DNA of 64,000 nucleotides from Dendrobium chrysotoxum (lineage: Eukaryota > Streptophyta > Magnoliopsida > Asparagales > Orchidaceae). Positions 38,301-50,300 of the stretch are shown piece after piece. How positions within the stretch are numbered: position 1 is the first letter of the stretch; each line of letters opens with the position of its first letter. The notes beneath the pieces are model-generated. The model was given only the letters and a program-made list of their open reading frames with translations. It did no database searches and was not told the origin of the DNA. The translations under genes and the position numbers were made by a program. The stretch lies in NCBI GenBank assembly GCA_019925795.1, contig CM034300.1, positions 69,667,021 to 69,731,020 on the forward strand, in the 5' to 3' direction.

Positions 38301-41300
38301 AAATTTTTATTGATAACAGGAAAATAAGAACAAGTAAGATACAATGATCCTCTTTCGAGAGGAGGATCTTCTCTCCTAAGCCCTAGACGCTGCTAGGATC
38401 TCTCACAAAACAGTAGACAGCAAGACTCCAAACAAAATTCTGCATACAAAATATAACATAAACCCTACTTCTTATAGCAAACAATAAACAAAAAATATCA
38501 AAACAACCCTCAAGTCAGCCCCCAAATCTACCCCCAAATCTATGCTCTTTAATTAGAAAATATTTACTAATTAATCCCCTCCAAATAAGCCCCCTTTCCT
38601 AATATATTTTTCTCTTTCAATTTGAATTTCAATTAGGAAAGATTTCCTAATTGATCCATTCCTTAATTCCTCTTCTCACATAATGAATTAATTTTTTATT
38701 GGATCCCACAACAGGAGCCAAAATATGGCCAGGTTCAGCCCCCCAAGGGCTGCCGATGTATCAATTTATCATGATGAAGTTAAAGCAGATGTTGCGGTGG
38801 GGAGGAATAATGATGAGCCCAATCAAGATCTCATGGTTCTGTCTTTTCGAATTGTCTATCCTGATTTACTTAGTCTGAGGAGATAGTCGACCCATTTTGA
38901 CCAAACATTCCTTTTCAACAACCTTGGGTTGCTTTGTCAAGGGAAACCTTGTGGACGTTCGGTGGATGTTTTATTGAAGGGGATAAAATTGAGTTTATCT
39001 TAGCTAATAGAGAGTTTTGTGCCTCAAAAGTTTTTGTCCATCAAAGAACTTGCGGGCACTAGTCATGACCTTATTTTTTTGTGGCAAAACCATTAGGTTA
39101 GACAAGTTTAGTCATATTTGTTTACATGGGATGCCATTTGGTAGCCAACTCCCTAGTTAGATGGCAGGTGCCACATCTTTACTGGTGAGAGATCGTTTGA
39201 AAATGAATTTTAGTTAAATGCTTGACAAAATATTTACTCTGTGTTATGGTTATTATCAAATTTATCTCCATCGACAAATGATTGTAGAGATGATGAATTT
39301 TTCTTTAAATTAGATGGGTAGATTTCTCTTGAAATATTTGAATTTATTAGTTTTCTCGATATTTTTGTATTTGCTTGAATTTGAGGTCAAAATAGTTTGC
39401 ATAAATCTTAGAGGGTATTTTGAAATTAAAGTCTTCTTCGGTTGATGTTCGCTTTCAATAAGTCTAGCATTAGGGGCTTGTAATTGAGTTTGCTCAATTA
39501 TTTGAACCTTATAAACTCTGTCTGCTTTTTAGCAAAGAATTGGCTCTTAGATTAACTTTTTGATCGCCATGTAGGCAAGGAGACTTCGAGAGGGTACATT
39601 TTTAAATGAATTTCTTTTGTAAAAGGCGTTGAAGGCCTAATGTGAATGTAAAATAAAGTTTCTTGTTACTTTATACTTAATGTGTCAACGTTTGTTACGG
39701 AGTTCAAGTCCCATCAATTCCAGTCATTGTGAGGACCATACTTGAAATGGGAAATTTACGACCTTGCCTTATAGCTAATGTGGCTCACTCCGAAAACATC
39801 TTGTAAAAGTAAGTTTAATTTTTAAGAGAGAGAGAGAGAGAGTTTGTGAGTTTTCAAAATAGCTTGTCATTTTTTTTAAACGCGGCACAATTTTTAGACC
39901 AAGGTTAATTCAACTTTCTTCTCAGTTTTAATCGTGCAACATTCGTAGACATTCACATTTAGCTATTTAACATGTTTGTCAAATCACTTCTAATTTTTTG
40001 AAAATTTGTTGTGCCTCTTAGATGGTGTGAACGCTTTTCAATGTGCCTACACGGTGTACTTGCACATTTTTTAGTGTATTTGGACAGTATACATGCCTAT
40101 TTTTAATATACTTTTGCATTTTTCGATGCACCAATACAATGTATTTATACATTTTTTAGTGCATTTGCACATAATACTTTCTTTTTAACATGCTTGCATG
40201 CTTTTCGAGCCATCTACATGATGCACATTTATGCTTTTTTGGTGCATTTGCACTATGTATTAGCACACTTTTCAATGTCTTAATATATTCGCATCTTTTT
40301 AGTGCGATTATATGATTCTCGAAGTAGCCATATACTTCGTAAGGTAGTGGCACGCTTTAAAGTTGTTGCATGCTTCTTGGAGCATGGTGCTTAAATTTGA
40401 TAATTATATTTTAATGGGTGCAGGATTTAGAATATCTGTATTTTTTGTTGTTTGTGCAGGCTTTTATCATTGAATACAAGTAAAATGCCAATTTGAAGTT
40501 TAAAGTACATCTTTTGTTTGTGTGTTGTGGATCTGGCTGGTGGCGTAAAAGGCGAGTTAGAATCTTTTGGGTACATAATAAAATGATATTTTTGTCTTGT
40601 TAAGGTGGACCCCATGAAGAAACAACCTTCTTATAAATAGGGGAAAATTTGTTCATTTTTCATTCACTTTGGTCCCCTCATTTATAAGCATTCAAGGGAT
40701 CACTTCCGAGTGATAGAGTACGAAGGGGAGGTTCTATTATGTTGCATTTATCATATCCCCTATAAGTCCTTTCAAGTTCAATTTTGTGTTCCACATTATT
40801 CTCACATCTAGTTTAATTCTCATTTTATGATTTTCTAATTTTGTATTTTGCCTATTTGTTTATGTTCTTGTTGTATGATTATGAGTCTCTTATATGTCAT
40901 TCTTTTTAAGTTCATTCAATCTAAATTCTAGCAACCTTCTCATGCCTCCCTCTTGTAAAGGGCATCTACAGGGGAGTTTGGGCTTTTCCCATTGCACCAA
41001 GACGTGCATGGTCGATGTCCGAAAACAACACATATGAAATTTTTAAAACTCACAATGCAAAGAAAGGTGCGTATGGGATCCCTGCCCAAAGAATTTTGGA
41101 ACACATAAATTTTCCTGACACACTAAGAAAAAGCATGCACAACATTTACTCGTTGTGTCGTGAGTATCGCCTACTAGTTTCCCCCGTCATTCTAAGAAAA
41201 ACATGCACGGGTCCTAATTATTGCGTCAAACACATACAAAAGGAATTTTGGGCGTTGGCCAAGTAATATGGGAGTCCCTTTCAAGTAATTTCGACGTTTC

Positions 41301-44300
41301 AAATACGTTGGCGTAGTTTGTTTCATGAACAAGCAACTGTTATGCGACACCACGCCTATTGTTCAATGTTTTTACATCGTGCAACTATTTGGCAATACAA
41401 ATGGTCATTTCTAGGTAAGTTAGACATTCCAAGCTTGTTGTAATTGCCCATTTCACGAACTAGGAATGAATGTTGGGTGACTTTTGTGTGATTTTGTATC
41501 CGTAAATCGTTGATTTTGCTACGTTCTATCAAGTGGAGCACATAAGGTGCTTAATTTGGTGTTTTCAATGTTTTATATGTGTTAGCACAATCCATTTCAC
41601 AAATGGACAAAGTTTGGGTTTCGGATGCGGTCAAGGTGTATCAAGCCGATTTCACACGATTTCTCTTCTGTTGTCTGTCATATTCGTCGTACTCGCTTGA
41701 ACTGGTTGTGGAACACATATGGAGGTCAACAAACTTTAATGTAGTTGTCCCCCTTAAACATGAAATTCATATCCTTAACCTCTACATTCTCAAACTAGGA
41801 TGTAATCAGATAGAATTGAAATCATGATTATAAACATATAGCATTTACAAAGCTATTAATAATATTCACAATTTAAAATTTACAACTGATTGATAGAGTT
41901 AAAAACATGAATGTACATTAATATATACATCACTATTCATATTCAAGAAGGTTTATATACAATAATCATAAATTTCAACAATTTGTATCAGCAAGATTAT
42001 CTTGCATCATCATTGCATAAAGATGATATTTACATCATGAACATAAAGCATAAATTGATCTAATATCAACCCCTAATCACCACCCTTCTCTAAATATCAA
42101 AAACTTATCTACTACACTAATAGCCCAATATGTTTCACGGAACTTGCCATAGAAACCCAATTCATAATAAATGAAGCAATATGTATGCTTGCACTATTTA
42201 ATAGTAAATGAATCATCATATGTACAACATGAATATCAATATTTCTATCGGTGAATTAGTTACATTTAATGTTAATATAAGTTAAGTGTTACAGAGATGA
42301 GGATGCTCAAGTGGATGAGTGGCTTTACTCTTAAAGACAGGATACGAAATGAGCATATATGTGAAAAGGTTGGAGTAGCTCCAGTGGAAGATAAGATTAG
42401 AGAGAGTCGCCTTAGATGGTTTGGTCACATATGGCCTTCCGATGTATTAGATTTGACTTGTATTAAGAAAGATAGAGGTAGACCTAAAGATGTCACGACC
42501 CGGCCCGGTTAGCTCGTGTATACGAGGCGGGAACGGAATCGGACATGAAAAACATTTCAATAATCTTAAAACAAGCATTTAATAATCCAAAAGACGTCAT
42601 AATACACAAAAGCGCCTCTAAATTTGCAAAACATATACAATAACTTTCATATCATATCATATCAACACATGTCATATCTTCTTCACATATACAAAGGTGG
42701 TCTTCAAACTCTAATGCATGCCAAACCACCCAAAACAATAACAAACTATTACTAAAAAAAAAAACAGAAGAACCTGTCAACCGGTGCACGACGATTGTAG
42801 GTGAACCTTGGGTTGTCAGCCATTTCTTGTAGCAGGTTCTCCTAAAAATATTCCAACACAAGGGAGTGAGCCAAAGCTCAATAGGAAAGCTCAAATCCTA
42901 ACATTTTCATATATCTTTAAAATAAATTTACATTGAAAACTAAAAGAGAAAAGCCTTAAATAATTTTACTTCACACTAAATGCCTCAAACCATATAAGTG
43001 CCATAATGCCATATAGTTGTTTCATGCTACATAAGATTTTCAATGCCACATAAGAGGTCTCACTATTATCTAAACATTTAAAGCTTTGAAATGGCATATA
43101 AGTTTTCTAATGTCACAAAATTTTCTCAATACCACATCGGTGTTTCAATGCCATGCCACATCGGTGTTTCAATGCCACATCGGTGTTTCAATGTCACATA
43201 TAATTCTCAATGCCATAAGTTTTTCAAATTACCACAATGTCATATAAATGTTTAAATGTACATGGCTAAATCAATGTATAGATATACAACCGTACCGGAG
43301 TACCAGGGGTGTACTGATCAGGTACACAACATCTTTTGGCCACTCATTTCTTTTTCTCTTTTGCCCCAAAAAAAGGGTCATATTGCTTCCATATCTATCT
43401 TAAATTTGTGCTTTCGCACCATATTTGATACTCCGTATTCAACATACACAAGCAATGACATAAGCATATATTTCCATATAGATACATAGATATGTAGCCC
43501 CCAACATTTCATCATCATGAGTATAAAATAAGAAAAGATGCTTAGGATATTAAACATAACCAACTCAGAACAATAAGAAAAAAAAGAAGACATTTGCCAA
43601 CATGTTCCATATAAGAAGAAAGTAAGAGGTTTGCCAATATGTTCCATATAAGAAGAAAGTAAGAGATTTGCCAACATTTCCCATATAAGAAGAAAGTAAG
43701 AGATTTGCCAACATTTCCCATATAACATAAACATAAAGAAATATGAACTTGTAGGAAAAGAGATTCCTACCTCAATTAGTGCCTTTGAAAGTGTCTTATC
43801 TTCACCACCTTTTTCCTTAATCCCTCCTTTCAAATCCTAAAAACACATTTACAACATAAGCCCTTTTTGCCAAATTCCAAATTCCCTACCCTAATATCTC
43901 TCTCTTACTTATAAATGCATCTTACATTTTTCCTTTAATACAACAAAACCTAAATATAACATTTTTCTTTTAATTAGTATTTAAATTTTCGGATTTAAAA
44001 TAATGTAAAAAGTAGAAAAATTATTTTCTTTTCCTCATTCTCATTTTCTCATCATTAGAGACTTCCCAAGCCTCCTAAGAACAAGTTTAATGAACATGCA
44101 AGCTTAGAAATGAACAATTAGGAAAAGCCCTAATTTACAACTCCAAAAGTTCTTAAGGAAAACTTTAAATTTCAAGGGAATTTTGTTTCTACAATCATCC
44201 TATCATCATTCTTAAACCAATTCTTCTTTAAAACAAAAACCCTAATTTTGAAACCTAAGTTTTTCTTACTAAAAAGTCATGCTTAATGGTTAGACTCATG

Positions 44301-47300
44301 CTCACATACATTCCCTTTCACTTTGCTATGAAAGCCCCATCAATTTAACAAAACCCTAATTTTGAAACCTAAAGAAAATTAGAGGAAACTTAAATTTCTT
44401 TGCAAGAGAAACCTCCCCACTTCTTCCAACACACCTTTTCTTAACAAAACTCATGAATTTCAAAAACCCTAAATTTTTAAACATGAAAATCTTGGAGAAA
44501 AAGAAAGTTTCTAGGTTCAAATCTTACCCCTTTCTCTTCCTTAAGCTTTCCCCTTGATTTTCTCCTAAAATGGCCGCCGGAAAATCGTTGCCGCCGCCGG
44601 TCGCCGCCTCTCCAAGCTCCGTCGCCTCTCCCTTTCGTCTTCTCCTTCTCTCGGCCGAAAGAAACGAACAAGGGACCGAATGAATCGGTCCCTTGGCGGA
44701 TGAGGGGAATTAAGGGAGTGTTTTTGGGTAAATGACGCATGTGTCCTTTCCTCTAATAAATTTCTTAAGGCTCATGAGGGATAAAATGGGTATAATAGGT
44801 AAAGTTTACTTAAACAAACTTAAATGATTTTTAACTCCTAAACCATGCAAAATTTCCTATAAGTTCTTTACACCGTTTCAATCAAAATTTCGCATAGAAT
44901 TTAATAAAATTTATTTCGTTGCATTCTGACGACTTTGAAATTTCGCCTAATTTTGTTGCGGCGCATCGAAATGCGTGCAACGCGTCCGATTGAAATTTTC
45001 GGGTTTTACATTTCTCCCCTCCTAATAAAAATTTCGTCCACGAAATTGAATTAAGAAGAAAGACAAACATACCTTACTCAAAGAGATGAGGATAACATTT
45101 CCTCATTTCCGATTCTTTCTCCCAGGTAGCATTCTTTTCTGACCCATGCTTCCATAAAACCTTAACAAAAGGTATAGTCCTGCTCCTAAGTTGCCTCACA
45201 CTAAACTCCAAGATTCGTTCCGGTTCTTCTACATAAGTGAGATCTGGTTGTACGTCCACATTTTCAGTTATGATCTTAGCAGGATCATCAGATATAAACC
45301 TTCTCAATGAAGAAACATGAAATACATTGTGGACAACATAAGAAGCTGGTAAAGCCAATCTATAGGCCACCTTCCCTATCCTTTCCACTATTTCAAAAGG
45401 ACCTATGTATCGAGGACTGAGCTTGCCAACCTTGCTAAAATGAAGCACACCTTTCATAGGCCTTATTTTTATGAAAACAAAATCTCCTACATTGAACTCC
45501 ACAAAACGGTGCTTAGCATCATAATATTTCTTCTGCCTATCTTGTACTGCTAGCAACCTATCCCTGATCATTTTGATCTTGCTTGAAGCATCAGCAACCA
45601 AATCTGATCCAATCACTTTTCTCTCACCTGTCTCTACCCAACAAAGAGGTGTTCTGCACTTTCTTCCATAGAGGGCTTCATAAGGGGCCATTCCTATGCT
45701 GGCTTGGTAACTATTATTGTAGGCAAACTCTATCAAGGAAGTATGAGATTCCCAACTTCCCCCAAAGTCAAGAACACACAGCCTCAACAAATCTTCAAGA
45801 GTTTGAATGGTCAGTTTGTCCATCGGTCTGAGGATGGAAAGCTGTACTGAAAGTCAATTTGGTGCCCATAGCCTCTTGGACTTTTCTCCAAAGTCTTGAA
45901 GTGAATCTACCATCTCGATCAGATACGATAGACTTAGGCACACCATAACATTTCCTCATTTCCGATTCTTTCTCCCAGGTAGCATTCTTTTCTGACCCAT
46001 GCTTCCATAAAACCTTAACAAAAGGTATAGTCCTGCTCCTAAGTTGCCTCACACTAAACTCCAAGATTCGTTCCGGTTCTTCTACATAAGTGAGATCTGG
46101 TTGTACGTCCACATTTTCAGTTATGATCTTAGCAGGATCATCAGATATAAACCTTCTCAATGAAGAAACATGAAATACATTGTGGACAACATAAGAAGCT
46201 GGTAAAGCCAATCTATAGGCCACCTTCCCTATCCTTTCCACTATTTCAAAAGGACCTATGTAGCGAGGACTGAGCTTGCCAACCTTGCTAAAACGAAGCA
46301 CACCTTTCATAGGCCTTATTTTTATGAAAACAAAATCTCCTACATTGAACTCCACAAAACGGTGCTTAGCATCATAATATTTCTTCTGCCTATCTTGTAC
46401 TGCTAGCAACCTATCCCTGATCATTTTGATCTTGTTTGAAGCATCAACAACCAAATCTGATCCAATCACTTTTCTCTCACCTGTCTCTACCCAACAAAGA
46501 GGTGTTCTGCACTTTCTTCCATAGAGGGCTTCATAAGGGGCCATTCCTATGCTGGCTTGGTAACTATTATTGTAGGCAAACTCTATCAAGGAAGTATGAG
46601 ATTCCCAACTTCCCCCAAAGTCAAGAACACACAGCCTCAACAAATCTTCAAGAGTTTGAATGGTCAGTTTGTCCATCGGTCTGAGGATGGAAAGCTGTAC
46701 TGAAAGTCAATTTGGTGCCCATAGCCTCTTGGACTTTTCTCCAAAGTCTTGAAGTGAATCTACCATCTCGATCAGATACGATAGACTTAGGCACACCATG
46801 CAAACGAACAATCTCTGCCACATACAACATTGCTAATTTCTCCACTGAATCAGTCAGTCGGATAGGCAAAAAGTGAGCAGATTTTGTCAACCTATCAATA
46901 ATAACCCAAATAGCATCATGACCCTGTCGAGATCTGGGTAATCCTGACACAAAATCCATAGCAATGTCATCCCACTTCCACTCTGGAATAGGTAAGGGTT
47001 GAAGTAATCCATTTGGCCTTTGATGTTCAGCTTTAACTAACTGGCAAGTAGGACACTTTGCAACAAAATCAGCTACACTTCTCTTCATTCCAGGCCACCA
47101 AAACAATTCCTTAAGGTCTTGATACATCTTATTGCTACCAGGATGAATGGTATAAGCAGAATGATGAGCTTCATAAAGAACATCTCTTCTCAACTCATCA
47201 ACATTTGGCACACAAACCTTGCCCTTATACCAAAGGAGATTGTCTTCATCAAAAAGAAAATCCTCTTCATGTCCTGCCTTCACTAAGTCAATGATCTTCA

Positions 47301-50300
47301 TAAAATCAGAATCTCTCAATAATGCTTCAGTTATTTTCCTCTTCAAATCAGGTTGCACTGTCAACTGATTTAACCATACATTCTTTGATGTAGGAAGTAT
47401 CACAGACAACTCTAAACGTTCCATCTCCCCTATCAACTTCTCTTGTTGGGTTAATAAAGAATTTACCTTCACAGGCATCTTTCTGCTCAAAGCATCAGCA
47501 ACTGCATTTGCCTTGCCAGGATGATACTGAATATTCAGATCATAATCATGAAGTAGCTCTATCCATCGCCTCTGCCTTAAATTTAGCTCCTTCTGTGAAA
47601 AGAGGTACTTTAGATTTTGGTGATCTGTAAAGATTTCACAATGCACACCATAAAAATAGTGCCTCCAAATCTTCAAGGCAAACACTACAGCAGCAAGCTC
47701 CAAATCGTGGGTTGGGTAGTTCTTTTCATGATTTTTCAATTGCCTAGAGGCATAGGCAACTACTCTCCCATGTTGCATCAAGACACAACCCAAACCCTTC
47801 AGTGATGCATCACTGTAAATCTGAAATCCTTCAGTGCCTGAAGGAAGAGTAAGAATCGGTGCAGTCATCAAACGAGTCTTCAACTCCTGAAAAGCTTCCT
47901 CACATTGACTGCCCCACTCAAACTTAACTGCCTTATGAGTCAATCTACTCAAGGGTGCAGCAATCTTGGAAAACCCCTCTACAAACCTTCTGTAGTAACC
48001 AGCAAGCCCAAGAAAACTCTGTATTTCAGTCACTGTTGTAGGTCTGGGCCAATCAGCTATAGCCTGCACTTTATGCTGATCCACAGAAATACCATCTCCA
48101 CTAATAACATGACCCAGAAAAGTCACATTCTTTAGCCAAAACTCACACTTGCTAAACTTGGCATATAATTCATTGCCTCTTAACCTTTGCAATACTGTCT
48201 GCAGATGATTGGCATGATGCTCTTCATCACAAGAATAAACCAAAATGTCATCTATAAAGACAATGACAAAACTATCAAGCATTGGCTTGAAAACCCGATT
48301 CATCAGATCCATAAAAGCAGCTGGAGCATTTGTTAGTCCGAAAGGTAACACTGTAAACTCATAGTGTCCATACCTTGAACTAAAAGCTATTTTAGGAATA
48401 TCATTCTCCTTAATCCTCAACTGATAATAGCCAGACCTTAAATCAATCTTGGAAAAGACTGTGGCTCCCATTAGTTGATCAAATAAATCATCTATCCTTG
48501 GCAAATGATACTTATTCTTAATGGTAAGCTTGTTCAACTCCCTGTAATCAATGCAGAGCCGCATGCTACCATCCTTCTTCTTTACAAAAAGAACTGGTGC
48601 TCCCCAAGGTGAGGTGCTAGGACGAATAAAGCCCTTCTCCAATAGTTCTTGCAATTGAGACTTCAGTTCCTGAAGTTCTTTAACTGTCATACGATAAGGT
48701 GCTTTTGAAACAGGCTCAACACTAGGTACTAGATCAATAGAGAACTCAATCTCTCTAACAGGAGGCATACCAGGTAAGACTTCAGGAAACACATCAGGAA
48801 AGTCTCGTACCACAGCAATCTCCTTCAATTCTGGCACTTGCTTTGAAGTGTCCCTTACATGAGCTAAAAAGCTTGGGTACCCCTTCAACATTAAACTACA
48901 AGCCTTCATAGATGAGATGATCATAGAAGATACACCTCGGTCTCCCTGGAAGACAAGCTTCTCTCCATTAGGAAGCTTGATCTTCACCACTTTCTTATTA
49001 CAATCTATGGAGATGAACTGGTTAGACATCCAATCCATCCCTAGAATCACATCAAATTCCTTAGAGGTAACAAAATCAATTCCACTTCAAAATTTCTCTC
49101 ACAAAAAGAAAATGTGGTTGAACATACACTTGAGGCAATCATAATAGATCCATCAGGTAGTAAAACTGATAGTGTAGTGGGCATAATGCGGACATTCAAT
49201 GCATGCTTCATAACAAACTCCTGACTAATGAATGAATGCGATGCTCCAGTATCAAAAAGCACTCTACTAGGTAGACACTGAACATAAATAATACATGTGA
49301 TCACATCAGGAGAGTCTTTGGCTTCTTGCTGTGTAATGGCATAAACCCTTGGTTGCACAACAGGTCTCGTAGCCGGATGACTAGGTACTGAGGCTGAAGC
49401 AGTAGACTCTTGAGCTCTAGGTCTACCAACTGAAGGACGTCTCCCAGTACTCTGCTGAAGTGAAGGAACACTAGACTTTCCCTCCTTTGGACCTCTTGGA
49501 CAGTTTCTAGCCATGTGCCCAGGCTGATGGCACCAAAAGCAAACATTTGATCCAGACAAACATTCTCCTCTATGCAACTTACCGCACTTATCATAAGGTC
49601 TGACACTAGAAGAAGAAGAAGAACTTCTACCACTATCAGTTCTGAACTTCTTCTTCATGCTAGGACCTCCAGAATGAGTCTGGAAGCTCCTGGTCTTCTT
49701 AAAACCCTTCCTTTTCTGTAGAAAATCTCTCCTCTTCTGCGTGGTTTGAATATCAATCTCTATCCACTTTGCTCTCTCCACTAAAACCGAATAATCCTCC
49801 AGACCAAATGGGATCAACGGCTGGCGAATTACATCTCGAAGCCCTGACAAAAATCTATGACATTTCTCCTCAGCAGTTGGGATCATATGAGCTACATAAC
49901 GTGCGAGCTTTGTAAACTCAGCTTCATACTGTACAACTGTTCTATCCCCTTGTACCAACCGAATGAACTGCTCCTGCATCTGCCTCCTTGCAGAAAGAGG
50001 CACAAACCAATCTCTGAAAACTTTAACAAATTCATCCCATAAGATCTGAAATTTAGCTTTGCCACTAAACCTTTTCATCATCTGTCCCCTCCACCATCTC
50101 TCAGCTTCCCCATCCAGAACAAAAGTAGCTAAAGCCACCCTTCGATCAACAGGACAATGTATACCTTCTAAAATTTTCTCAACCCTCATCAGCCAGTTTT
50201 CAGCATCTACTGGCTCCCCTACTCCTGTAAAGAGAGGTGGTCGCATGTCCTGAAAATTTTTTAGATATTTGTCTACAGATGGCTCTCCCCTGAAACTGGG

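Larger units (their letters stand above)
31756..38763 (-). mobile_element. Old chromovirus (Ty3/gypsy) with both LTRs, carrying nested insertions
   Basis: A 7-kb element in minus orientation bounded by LTRs that start TGATACACC and end TGTATCA. The target duplication ATTTA is exact (31751–31755 and 38764–38768). Next to the right (5') LTR the minus strand reads TGGTATCAAAGC, one mismatch from the plant initiator-Met primer-binding site. Next to the left (3') LTR is a G-rich polypurine tract (the C-run at about 32322–32335). A chromodomain end is visible at 33249–33290. Internal order is gag, protease, (RT lost), RNase H, integrase, chromodomain. The LTRs differ at many positions, so the insertion is old. 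A TGATG…CATCA element and a Cassandra TRIM inserted into it later. Confidence 0.95.

Noticed and set aside
44477..44740. 87-codon frame, also at 52623–52886
   Set aside because: Present in both LTRs of the Tekay-like element; it is the GC-rich LTR leader, not a gene.
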